The translations under genes and the position numbers were made by a program. The notes beneath the pieces are model-generated. The model was given only the letters and a program-made list of their open reading frames with translations, had not been told where the DNA came from and searched no databases. 34,003 nucleotides of DNA from an uncultured Bacteroides sp. (GTDB lineage: Bacteria; Bacteroidota; Bacteroidia; Bacteroidales; Bacteroidaceae). Shown here one piece after another: positions 1 through 6,945 of this stretch. Within the stretch, counting starts at the first letter, position 1. Each line of letters opens with the position of its first letter. Location: assembly GCA_947074205.1 (NCBI GenBank), contig CAMTOQ010000037.1:1-34003 (forward strand). The letters are read 5' to 3'.

Positions 1-786
1 TCAAAATCTATTAATGTAACAGCAAATTGCATAGAGGTTGCTTCGGGAAGTGAAGTGAGTTTAACTTGGCCTCTTAATAAAAATGAAGAGTATGAGCTGA
101 CAGGTCCAGCTACGCCGGTAGCGCAATCATGGAGTGAAATGGTAGTTCAACGCTATGCTGCACCTAATGCAAATACGATTTGGCCTAGTGACGCCCCATA
201 TCAAAATGGGGAAATAACACAAAGAAATATTATAGGCAACGAAGCTAGTGAATGGCCCGGAAGCGAAATTGATGAAGTATCTACTCGTTATATCCAATTT
301 GGAGTGTCGGCCAATGAAGGCACCGTGCTTAACATAGATTCCATAGGACTATACGTTGGTGGAGCAGGAGGTAACGGAATGCGTTGTCGTATTTACTATA
401 TGGTAGGGAACGAAACCGGTACGGTTATGGCTACTGCCGATGGTACCAATTTATCGGCAACAATGGTTGCTAACACCATGTATGAGGTTAGTGCTCGTCC
501 TGTAATAGCACTGCAACCCGGTGAAACGTTGTATGTTAGAGTATATCCTTGGTATACAAGTAAATCTACCGGCAAAACAATCTGCCTTAGTCATCTAACA
601 ATTCATGGTTATGCTTCAGCTATCGGGGAGACTTCAATTCAAGGCACAACTAATAATCTCGCGGTTATTCAAGAAGAATATATATCATCCTTGGGTGTAG
701 TTACGGCACAACCTGAAAAAGGAATTAGTATTGTTCGTAAAACCTTATCAGATGGAAGTATCGTAACTGAGAAGATTACTAACTGA
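1..786 (+). CDS. C-terminal part of a secreted-type protein (5' end outside window)
   Basis: The frame is open from base 1 to the TGA at 784-786, so this is the last ~261 residues of a longer gene. A GTG at 55 is an internal codon rather than a convincing start, because the frame continues upstream with similar composition. The visible part is beta-rich and polar, with many Gly, Thr, Asn and aromatic residues (for example YVRVYPWYTSKSTGK), as in non-catalytic beta-sandwich modules of Bacteroides polysaccharide-degrading enzymes. The last ~25 residues (KGISIVRKTLSDGSIVTEKI) resemble a type IX secretion sorting tail, in which a glycine-hydrophobic strand is followed by a charged strand. The enzyme family cannot be named because the catalytic part is missing; pectate-lyase-like proteins are one possibility. 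Confidence is high that it is coding and low for function. Confidence 0.7.
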   Translation, partial: SKSINVTANCIEVASGSEVSLTWPLNKNEEYELTGPATPVAQSWSEMVVQRYAAPNANTIWPSDAPYQNGEITQRNIIGNEASEWPGSEIDEVSTRYIQFGVSANEGTVLNIDSIGLYVGGAGGNGMRCRIYYMVGNETGTVMATADGTNLSATMVANTMYEVSARPVIALQPGETLYVRVYPWYTSKSTGKTICLSHLTIHGYASAIGETSIQGTTNNLAVIQEEYISSLGVVTAQPEKGISIVRKTLSDGSIVTEKITN

Positions 787-1065
787 CTGTATAGCTGATC
801 TTTTAATTCTATCCTTAAAGTTGAAACATTGTTTCCTGGAATAAAAACAAGTGAACTATCAACATTGTGCGTTTCTCATAAATTGGGAAATTATTTATTT
901 ATATTTCTACATGAGTCCGGTCTTTACTGGACTCATGTCGTTTAATTACACTTTTCTGATAACCTGCATAAGTTTATAATAGATATGTAAAATCTAAAAG
1001 TATAGCTGATTGTTAAAGTAAAGTGAATGTGAGGGACGTGGAAGGGGGAATACGGGTGCGGTATA
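787..1065. other. Gene-free AT-rich spacer
   Basis: No credible reading frame lies between the partial CDS and the tRNA terminator. It contains the 909-938 hairpin and an 11-bp direct repeat, GTATAGCTGAT, at 789-799 and 1000-1010. A minus-strand frame across 994-1185 only reads through the tRNA and is not a gene. Confidence 0.6.
909..945 (+). terminator. Hairpin downstream of the partial CDS
   Basis: A perfect 10-bp stem (ACATGAGTCC at 909-918 with GGACTCATGT at 929-938) has a 10-nt loop and is followed by CGTTTAATT. The T-run is weak, but the position after the only upstream plus-strand gene fits a transcription terminator. Confidence 0.55.
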
Positions 1066-1095
1066 AAAGAAAAACCCACTGATAATTAGTGGGTT
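1066..1095 (-). terminator. Rho-independent terminator of tRNA-Ala
   Basis: On the minus strand an 8-bp stem (AACCCACT / AGTGGGTT, 1073-1095) with a 7-nt loop is followed directly by a T-rich tract (TTTCTTTT, 1066-1072). It starts about 15 nt after the tRNA 3' end. Confidence 0.85.
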
Positions 1096-1109
1096 GTAAA
1101 TTGTATTTG

Positions 1110-1183
1110 TGGAGCATATCGGACTCGAACCGATCACCTCAACACTGCCAGTGTTGCGCGCTAGCCAGATGCGCCAATGCCCC
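1110..1183 (-). tRNA. tRNA-Ala (anticodon GGC)
   Basis: The reverse complement folds as a full cloverleaf. The acceptor arm is GGGGCAT with ATGCTCC and contains the G3-U70 wobble pair that is the identity element of alanine tRNAs. The D arm is GCGC-CTGGCTA-GCGC, the anticodon stem CAACA/TGTTG has loop CTGGCAG (anticodon GGC), and the T arm contains GGTTCGAGTCC. The discriminator base is A, at 1110. The genomic 3' end reads CAA after it, so CCA is not encoded and must be added. It reads GCC codons by Watson-Crick pairing and GCU by wobble. Confidence 0.96.
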
Positions 1184-1203
1184 ATTAGATTTTTTTAGCG
1201 ATG

Positions 1204-1211
1204 CAAATATA
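1204..1211 (-). promoter_or_regulatory. Bacteroides-type -7 box for tRNA-Ala
   Basis: The minus strand reads TATATTTG, an exact match to the Bacteroidetes primary-sigma -7 consensus TAnnTTTG. It lies 20 bases before the mature tRNA 5' end. No clear -33 TTTG is seen 19-21 bp upstream. Confidence 0.5.
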
Positions 1212-1233
1212 GATATATTTCTTTTATAATGGC

Positions 1234-1241
1234 TATTTTTG
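1234..1241 (+). promoter_or_regulatory. Candidate -7 box for the DUF4286-ruvC-pulA run
   Basis: TATTTTTG matches TAnnTTTG and ends 26 nt before the ATG at 1268, divergent from the tRNA promoter. There is no obvious -33 element. It would be the main promoter for the three closely packed genes downstream. Confidence 0.4.
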
Positions 1242-1267
1242 CATATATAAATTAAAAATGTTTGAAT

Positions 1268-1570
1268 ATGCTGATTTATAATACGACTTTTCAAGTTGAC
1301 AGTGCCGTTCATGACAACTTCGTTATTTGGATTAAAGAGTGCTACATACCCGAAACAGAGGAAGGTGGTTTGTTGAAGAACCCACGTCTTTGCAAGATAT
1401 TGAGTCACCGTGAGGAAGGCTTTTCTTATTCCTTGCAATGGGAAGTGGAGAGTAGCACAGTGCTTCACCGTTGGCACATGGAGAAAGGTGCTAAAATGGG
1501 TGAGCAACTTGTCGATATATTCAAGGACAAGGTAATAGGCTTTCCCACTTTGATGGAGGTGATTGAGTGA
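1268..1570 (+). CDS. DUF4286 family protein
   Basis: A 100-aa protein beginning [20 protein letters not shown]. It looks like the small Bacteroidetes family DUF4286, which has no known biochemical role. I chose the ATG at 1268 rather than the in-frame TTG at 1262 because family members start with MLIYNT and ATG is the normal start. There is no signal peptide or membrane segment, so it is probably cytosolic; the alternation of hydrophobic strands and amphipathic helices suggests a small alpha/beta fold. Its stop overlaps the GTG start of ruvC (GTGA, 1567-1570), which implies translational coupling with RuvC. That could mean a link to DNA repair or recombination, but this is inference from context only. 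Confidence 0.85.
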   Translation: MLIYNTTFQVDSAVHDNFVIWIKECYIPETEEGGLLKNPRLCKILSHREEGFSYSLQWEVESSTVLHRWHMEKGAKMGEQLVDIFKDKVIGFPTLMEVIE

Positions 1571-2136
1571 GTGTAATACCTGCCGAACGTATCATACTGG
1601 GCATCGACCCGGGAACTACAGTTATGGGATATGGCGTTCTTCGTGTTGCCAATGGCAAACCGGAGCTAGTTGCCATGGGCATTATAGACCTGCGTAAGGT
1701 GGATGGGCACTACCTTAAGTTGAAGCACATCCATCAACGCGTAACAAGTATTTTAGAGAGCTTCCTCCCTGATGAGCTAGCGATTGAGGCACCTTTCTTT
1801 GGAAAAAATGTGCAATCGATGTTGAAGTTGGGGCGTGCTCAAGGGGTGGCTATTGCGGCTGCTCTTATCAAAGATATCCCCATTACCGAATATGCACCCT
1901 TGAAAATAAAGATGGCTATCACAGGAAATGGTATGGCTTCCAAAGAACAGGTAGCCGATATGTTGAGGCGTATCTTGAAGATTCCTAGCAATGAGATGCC
2001 TACTTTTATGGATGCCACAGATGGGCTAGCTGCTGCTTATTGTCATTTTTTGCAGTCTGGTCGTCCCGCTATGACCAAAGCTTATGGTGGTTGGAAGGAT
2101 TTTATAGCTAAAAACCCTTCGCGAGTTAAGAAATAA
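1567..2136 (+). CDS. ruvC: Crossover junction endodeoxyribonuclease RuvC
   Basis: RuvC is the Holliday-junction resolvase that works with RuvAB in homologous recombination. The 189-aa protein has the RNase H-like fold signature [14 protein letters not shown] with the first catalytic Asp at D14. The second acid is E74 in [11 protein letters not shown], and the C-terminal pair is D149 and D152 in [13 protein letters not shown]. All four metal-binding acids are thus present. The length is slightly above the ~173 residues of E. coli RuvC because of a short N-terminal extension and a basic tail. The GTG start at 1567 overlaps the upstream stop by four bases and no better start exists before the first catalytic Asp. 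pulA follows after 18 bp, so the three genes are probably co-transcribed. Confidence 0.96.
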   Translation: MSVIPAERIILGIDPGTTVMGYGVLRVANGKPELVAMGIIDLRKVDGHYLKLKHIHQRVTSILESFLPDELAIEAPFFGKNVQSMLKLGRAQGVAIAAALIKDIPITEYAPLKIKMAITGNGMASKEQVADMLRRILKIPSNEMPTFMDATDGLAAAYCHFLQSGRPAMTKAYGGWKDFIAKNPSRVKK

Positions 2137-2154
2137 TTAATACCTGATATTTTT

Positions 2155-4158
2155 ATGAGAACACTTTGTTTACCTTTTCTATTACTATTGACTATAATGT
2201 CTATGTGCAGTTGCAGTGATAAGCGTCAGCTTACATCTTATGAAGATTACCCTATTCGTACGGGCGATCTTACTGAGATGGTCTATTCACCTACATCGAC
2301 CGCTTTTACCGTGTGGGCTCCTACAGCCGAGGAGGTGAAGCTGTTGCTTTTCGATTCGGGTGATGCAGGTCATCCTTATCAGACTTACTCTATGAAGAGT
2401 GATCCTAAAGAGGGCACTTGGAACTATGTGGTTGATGGAGATATCGAAGGCAAGTTTTATGCTTTTAACGTAAAAGTCGCTGGCAAATGGCTAGGCGATA
2501 CTCCAGGCATCAATGCGCGTGCAGTGGGAGTAAATGGTAAACGTGCTGCTGTGGTAGATATGGCTAAAACTAATCCCGAAGGTTGGGCACAAGATAAGGG
2601 GCCGGTTGTCAAATCACCTGCCGATATTGTGCTTTACGAGATGCACCATCGCGATATGTCGGTAAGTCCTACTACCAACAATGAATACCGTGGGAAATAT
2701 TTAGCAATGACCGAAAAGGGTACTACCAACAAAGATGGTTTGTCTACCGGCGTTGACCACTTGAAAGAGCTTGGTGTGACGCATATACATATTTTGCCTT
2801 CCTACGATTATGCTTCGGTAGACGAGAGCAAGCTAGAGAATAATCAATATAATTGGGGTTATGATCCACAGAACTATAATGTGCCCGACGGTTCATATTC
2901 TACTAATCCTTTCGAGCCAACTGTGCGTATCAAGGAGTTTAAAGAGATGGTACAATCTCTTCACAACGAAGGCATAGGTGTGGTGCTTGATGTGGTTTAC
3001 AATCATACTTTCAATACTGAAGATAGTAACTTTGAACGTACTGTGCCGGGTTATTTCTACCGCCATAAAGAGGACGGTTCTTTAGCAAATGGTTCTGGCT
3101 GTGGCAATGAGACGGCTAGCGATCGTGAGATGATGCGCAAATACATGATTGAGTCTGTGCTTTATTGGATGAACGAATATCATATCGACGGTTTCCGCTT
3201 CGACTTAATGGGAATTCATGATATCGAAACGATGAATCAGATACAAGCAGCGGCTAAGGCTGTCAATCCATCGGTATTTATTTATGGTGAAGGCTGGGCA
3301 GCCGAAGCTCCTATTTATCCCGCCGATTCGTTGGCTATGAAGGCTAATGCCGCTCAGATGCCTGGTATAGCAGTCTTCTCTGATGAAATGCGCGATGGCT
3401 TGCGTGGTCCTTTTAACGATGATAAGAAAGGGGCTTTCTTGGCTGGTCTTCCCGGCAATGAAGAGAGTATTAAATATGGTATCGTGGGGGCAATTGAGCA
3501 TCCTCAAGTAGTGATGGACTCTGTGAACTACTCTTCAACAGCTTGGGCCGACGAACCTACTCAGATGATTAGCTATGTGTCTTGTCACGATGATATGAGT
3601 GTTGTTGACAGATTGAAAGCCACTATCCCTAATATTACTCCCGAGGAGATTGCTCGCCTTGACAAACTGGCGCAAACAGTAGTATTTACTTCGCAGGGTG
3701 TTCCTTTTATCTATGCGGGTGAGGAGATATTGCGTGATAAGAAAGGAGTACACAATAGTTATCAAAGTCCCGATTCTATCAACCAGATTGACTGGGATCG
3801 TAAGTCTACCAATCACGATGTGTTTGTTTATTATAAGAATCTTATCGACCTTCGTAAGTCGCACCCTGCCTTCCGTATGGCTGATGCCGATATGGTGAGA
3901 GAACATCTGCAATTTCTTCCTGTAGAGAGAGATAATCTGATCGCTTATCAGCTAACCGGTAATGCAAATGGTGACTCTTGGAAAGATATTATAGTAGCTT
4001 TCAATGGCCGTGATGTAGCAGCTCCGCTTACGGTTCCAGCCGGCAAGTATACCATCGTGGCTCGTGACGGTAAAATCGACAAGCGTGGCATGGGTTCGAT
4101 TACCGGACCAAACGTAATGGTTCCTGCTCAATCGGCATTGATTATTTATAAGCAATAA
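2155..4158 (+). CDS. pulA: Type I pullulanase, GH13 lipoprotein
   Basis: This 667-aa enzyme should cleave alpha-1,6 links of pullulan and starch-derived branched dextrins. An N-terminal lipoprotein signal ends around MSMCSCSDK (lipid-anchored Cys probably C20), so it is membrane-anchored outside the cytoplasm. Residues ~35-135 look like a CBM48-type N-terminal domain (FTVWAPTAEEVKLLLF). The GH13 barrel follows with YNWGYDPQNY (232-241), the type I pullulanase signature; DVVYNHTF (279-286); GFRFDLMG with nucleophile D350; YGEGWAAEAP with acid/base E379; and SCHDDMS with transition-state Asp D479. A beta-domain lies at the C-terminus. The length is typical for Bacteroides pullulanases. It lies 18 bp after ruvC and ends at a strong terminator. 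It is not flanked by sus-type genes here, so its control is unclear. Confidence 0.95.
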   Translation: MRTLCLPFLLLLTIMSMCSCSDKRQLTSYEDYPIRTGDLTEMVYSPTSTAFTVWAPTAEEVKLLLFDSGDAGHPYQTYSMKSDPKEGTWNYVVDGDIEGKFYAFNVKVAGKWLGDTPGINARAVGVNGKRAAVVDMAKTNPEGWAQDKGPVVKSPADIVLYEMHHRDMSVSPTTNNEYRGKYLAMTEKGTTNKDGLSTGVDHLKELGVTHIHILPSYDYASVDESKLENNQYNWGYDPQNYNVPDGSYSTNPFEPTVRIKEFKEMVQSLHNEGIGVVLDVVYNHTFNTEDSNFERTVPGYFYRHKEDGSLANGSGCGNETASDREMMRKYMIESVLYWMNEYHIDGFRFDLMGIHDIETMNQIQAAAKAVNPSVFIYGEGWAAEAPIYPADSLAMKANAAQMPGIAVFSDEMRDGLRGPFNDDKKGAFLAGLPGNEESIKYGIVGAIEHPQVVMDSVNYSSTAWADEPTQMISYVSCHDDMSVVDRLKATIPNITPEEIARLDKLAQTVVFTSQGVPFIYAGEEILRDKKGVHNSYQSPDSINQIDWDRKSTNHDVFVYYKNLIDLRKSHPAFRMADADMVREHLQFLPVERDNLIAYQLTGNANGDSWKDIIVAFNGRDVAAPLTVPAGKYTIVARDGKIDKRGMGSITGPNVMVPAQSALIIYKQ

Positions 4159-4198
4159 ATACATACCCCACTTCTTAAAGTGATGATATATAATATAG

Positions 4199-4225
4199 AA
4201 AGGTAGGCTAGTCCTACCTTTTTTT
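4199..4225 (+). terminator. Rho-independent terminator after pulA
   Basis: A perfect 9-bp stem (AAAGGTAGG / CCTACCTTT) with loop CTAGT runs into a T-run up to 4225, 40 nt after the pulA stop. Confidence 0.9.
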
Positions 4226-4319
4226 GTTTAGCAAAAGATGAGCAAGTCTGCCATAAGAATTGCCAATTTTGTTAAACTAAATGCCCTCTTATCTGTTTTC
4301 TTTTAAAAAAGATATAGCT

Positions 4320-5486
4320 ATGATAATAGATTTGGGTAAATGGATGAACAACATCCTTCTAGATTGGGGGGTAGCTCCAAAGATTGCAAATATGTTTGAT
4401 GAAACAATTATTGCTTGTTTGATGATAATAGTGGCAGTATGCTTGGATTTCATTTTTCGAGGAATATTCGTAGGAGGACTGAAACAATATAATAAGAAAC
4501 ACGAACGGCATTGGATAGATCTGCTGCTTAAGCGTAAAGTGGTGAAACACTTTATACGAATCATTCCCGGGATATTGGTTTATATGCTTTTGCCATTGGC
4601 CTTTGTAAAGGGCAAACATCTATTGGGGCTTTTTGAGAAAATATGTGCTATCTATATTACCATGATGATAGCCTTCTCTATAGTGAGTACTCTGTTGATG
4701 TTTCTGGATATTTATGAGACGCGTGACAGTAATAAGAATCGACCAATGAAAGGGCTTATTCAGGTATGCGAAGTCATAGTCTATTTTATTGCTGCGATCA
4801 TTGTTATTTCAGTACTTATCAATAAATCGCCCACCACACTGCTCACCGGTTTAGGAGCCTCGGCCGCTATTTTAATGTTGGTTTTCAAAGACAGTATTCT
4901 CAGTTTTGTGGCAGGTATACAACTCTCGGCGAATGACATGCTTCAGTTAGGCGATTGGATTCAGCTTCCTAACGGAGATGCCAATGGCTATGTGGAAGAG
5001 ATAAGCATCAACACCGTGAAGGTGCGCAATTTTGACAATACTATTTCTACTGTGCCGCCATCAAATCTAGTAAATTCGTGTTTTAAGAACTGGCAGGGTA
5101 TGTCCGACTCTGGAGGTCGAAGGGTAGATAAAACGATTATATTGGATATTAATACGTTGCAATTTTGTACATCCGACACGCTTGATAAATACCGTAAGAT
5201 TCCGTTAATGGAAGATTATCAGCCGGCCGAAGGAGTGACACCAACCAACTCTCAGGTGTATCGTGTTTATATTGAACGCTATCTTAGAAGTCTTCCAATA
5301 GTGAACAAGGACCTCGATCTCATAGTAGCTCAGTTGCAACTAACCACCTACGGCTTGCCAATTATGGTTTACTTCTTCTCTAGCAATAAAGCTTGGAGAG
5401 ATTATGAGATAATTCAATCTGATATTTTTGATCACCTCTTGGCAATGGTCCCTCAGTTTGACTTGAAGATTTATCAGTACAACTAG
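4320..5486 (+). CDS. Mechanosensitive ion channel, MscS superfamily (YbdG-like)
   Basis: A predicted inner-membrane mechanosensitive channel that would release solutes on hypo-osmotic shock. From the ATG at 4320 it is 388 aa; an in-frame ATG at 4281 would add 13 residues, but it starts only ~10 nt after a possible -7-like CAATTTTG, so the later start is favoured. Several membrane helices precede the pore-lining region TTLLTGLGASAAILMLVFKD. The MscS beta-domain follows with LGDWIQLPNGDANGYVEEIS and RNFDNTISTVPPSNLV. The length and the multi-helix N-terminus resemble E. coli YbdG/MscM rather than the short MscS. The gene stands alone between two terminators and converges with the M50 gene. Confidence 0.9.
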   Translation: MIIDLGKWMNNILLDWGVAPKIANMFDETIIACLMIIVAVCLDFIFRGIFVGGLKQYNKKHERHWIDLLLKRKVVKHFIRIIPGILVYMLLPLAFVKGKHLLGLFEKICAIYITMMIAFSIVSTLLMFLDIYETRDSNKNRPMKGLIQVCEVIVYFIAAIIVISVLINKSPTTLLTGLGASAAILMLVFKDSILSFVAGIQLSANDMLQLGDWIQLPNGDANGYVEEISINTVKVRNFDNTISTVPPSNLVNSCFKNWQGMSDSGGRRVDKTIILDINTLQFCTSDTLDKYRKIPLMEDYQPAEGVTPTNSQVYRVYIERYLRSLPIVNKDLDLIVAQLQLTTYGLPIMVYFFSSNKAWRDYEIIQSDIFDHLLAMVPQFDLKIYQYN

Positions 5487-5540
5487 AGTTCTAAGAAAGA
5501 GTTGCTCAAGTAGTAAGACGGTAGCCTGCTAGTTAGAGCC

Positions 5541-5590
5541 AAATGCCCGCTTTTACATCGAAGATTCACGATGCAAAAGCGGGCATTTTC
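5541..5590. terminator. Bidirectional terminator between convergent genes
   Basis: A 20-bp stem (5541-5560 with 5569-5588, one mismatched position) and an 8-nt loop are flanked by A-runs and T-runs on either side. It serves both the MscS gene (+) and the M50 gene (-), whose stop lies 5 nt beyond it. Confidence 0.9.
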
Positions 5591-5595
5591 AATGT

Positions 5596-6756
5596 TTACT
5601 TCAGTCCATCCCTGGATGGACTGACAGATATAATCTCTTCCATCAAATCAATATCACTCACCACTTCACCAAGCATCAAATAACTATCCTTCTTACTCAC
5701 CACCTTCTGATAAATCGCAGTAGCCGCTTCAGGATTATTCTCCTTAAAATGGGCGAGGCTACAAAGCACTCGTTGTTTAGACGACATCGTTTGGCTGGCC
5801 TGCTCTACATACTTCTTCAAAGTATCCGTATAGAGCTCATCGGCACGAGTAAGGTCCTTGCGATGGCATAGCTCCAAATAAAGTAATTCGCAATCTATCT
5901 CATTAGCCAATACACCAATTATCTCTTTTGAATGACCGTGAAGGTCGTCTAGCATAGCATGAGCGCTGTCGTATTCGCGCTTATCAATTAGTCTAGAGGC
6001 AAATGTCAAGCGTTCGCTCACCTGGAATACATTCTTGTAATCTGTCACTTCTCTATTTTTGAACCACTCTTCGGGCATATCGCGTGGGCGTATGCCTTGC
6101 TGACAAGCGGCATTTATATAGAGTTGTGTCAAGATGTTCTGTTTAGATTCATTGTCTTTGGCAACCAATCGGATGTTGTAACCGTCGTTGGTGATGCCAC
6201 CCACCTTTAGAGGCAAACCGTTGAGCAGGGCAAATAGTAGCCCTATCACCCACATATACAATGCAAGGAAATCAAGGTAAAGGTTGTCCGCTCTCATCCA
6301 GATGAAGAAAAAGAGAATAGCCGTTGCAAAATTTAGCAATGCTCCACCTGCCAGATAACCAATCACCGCCTTTCTGCTAGGTGTCTCTTCGGGTGGCGAC
6401 AATAGGCATTGTCCGCCTGTTCCTGCAATATGAAACTTCTTTATCTTATACTTTCCCTCTTCTTTTATTAAAGTAAGGTTGGCCACTCGAAAGGATACAA
6501 ACTTAAACTTGTACCACAGTCCCGCAATGAGATGGCCCGCTTCGTGCAAAATAATTTGGAGGCATGCAGCGATGACAAGGGCACCTATGGAAGTTGCGCA
6601 GCTGATAAGGATCTTTATGATTCCTGCTTTAGCATAGATCTCTTTTAATTCGCTGAGTGTGGTATCGGTAAAAATAAGGATACCTACTACGATGATGCTT
6701 ACTCCAACAAAGGTGCTGACTAGAAAAGTAGAAAAGAATTTAAGGAACTGTTTCAT
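5596..6756 (-). CDS. M50-family (site-2-protease-like) membrane metallopeptidase with helical C-terminal domain
   Basis: A 386-aa integral membrane protein with the zinc motif HEAGH (H71, E72, H75) inside a hydrophobic segment. A second conserved site, NGLPLKVGGITNDGYNI, places D191 as the likely third zinc ligand; this is the M50/site-2 protease arrangement of HExxH plus an (N)DG motif. An extra N-terminal membrane helix covers ~10-30 and further helices ~55-80, 130-152 and 160-180. No PDZ domain is visible between the two motifs. Residues ~210-386 are a soluble, helix-rich region with pairs of helices reminiscent of TPR-like repeats, unusual in classical RseP. The substrate is unknown. TATCTTTG lies 24 bp before the ATG as a likely -7 box. 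It is divergent from the tolC operon and convergent with the MscS gene. Confidence 0.85.
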   Translation of the reverse strand: MKQFLKFFSTFLVSTFVGVSIIVVGILIFTDTTLSELKEIYAKAGIIKILISCATSIGALVIAACLQIILHEAGHLIAGLWYKFKFVSFRVANLTLIKEEGKYKIKKFHIAGTGGQCLLSPPEETPSRKAVIGYLAGGALLNFATAILFFFIWMRADNLYLDFLALYMWVIGLLFALLNGLPLKVGGITNDGYNIRLVAKDNESKQNILTQLYINAACQQGIRPRDMPEEWFKNREVTDYKNVFQVSERLTFASRLIDKREYDSAHAMLDDLHGHSKEIIGVLANEIDCELLYLELCHRKDLTRADELYTDTLKKYVEQASQTMSSKQRVLCSLAHFKENNPEAATAIYQKVVSKKDSYLMLGEVVSDIDLMEEIISVSPSRDGLK

Positions 6757-6779
6757 TACTGTTTAGTTGATTAAGAGCG

Positions 6780-6787
6780 CAAAGATA
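6780..6787 (-). promoter_or_regulatory. -7 box for the M50 peptidase gene
   Basis: The minus strand reads TATCTTTG, an exact TAnnTTTG match, 24 bp upstream of the start codon. No -33 TTTG is clear. Confidence 0.5.
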
Positions 6788-6861
6788 TTTAATCTTCTTA
6801 CTCTGTCTCTCTATTCAGTATAGAAAAACTGTTCGAATTTGGAGCTGGTGTTCAATATCGG

Positions 6862-6872
6862 ACACTCTGTGT
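6862..6872. promoter_or_regulatory. Short inverted repeat, possible activator site
   Basis: ACAC-TCT-GTGT is a small dyad ~70 bp before the predicted sigma-54 start site. NtrC-type activators bind dyads upstream of sigma-54 promoters, so this could be the site of the regulator encoded at 8461. It is short and could occur by chance. Confidence 0.2.
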
Positions 6873-6909
6873 TTTGTCTATAATACATTATATCAGTGTT
6901 TTAAGTCAG

Positions 6910-6924
6910 TGGTACACGCTTTGT
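6910..6924 (+). promoter_or_regulatory. Candidate sigma-54 (-24/-12) promoter of the tolC operon
   Basis: TGGTACACGCTTTGT fits the sigma-54 pattern TGGCACG-N4-TTGC with two deviations in the -24 half (T for C, A for G) and T for C at the end. GG and the -12 block have the required spacing. It lies 21 bp before the tolC ATG at 6946 and the operon encodes an NtrC-type sigma-54 activator. The predicted start would give a leader of only ~10 nt, so the match needs 5'-end mapping. Confidence 0.42.
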
Positions 6925-6945
6925 CTTATAATAGACAAAAACAGA

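Noticed and set aside
789..1010. 11-bp direct repeat GTATAGCTGAT (789-799 and 1000-1010) near the tRNA, possible attachment site
   Set aside because: It is short, not part of the tRNA sequence, and there is no integrase or mobile gene nearby; chance in AT-rich DNA is likely.
994..1185. Minus-strand 63-codon frame beginning MGHWRIWLARNTGSVEVIG
   Set aside because: It reads through the tRNA-Ala gene, a well-known source of false small proteins.
1139..1507. Minus-strand frame antisense to the DUF4286 gene
   Set aside because: It is a shadow frame running into the tRNA, with no start context or recognisable protein features.
6874..6945. Upstream TTG extension of the TolC gene
   Set aside because: It would put 24 residues before a clear signal peptide and run through the candidate promoter.
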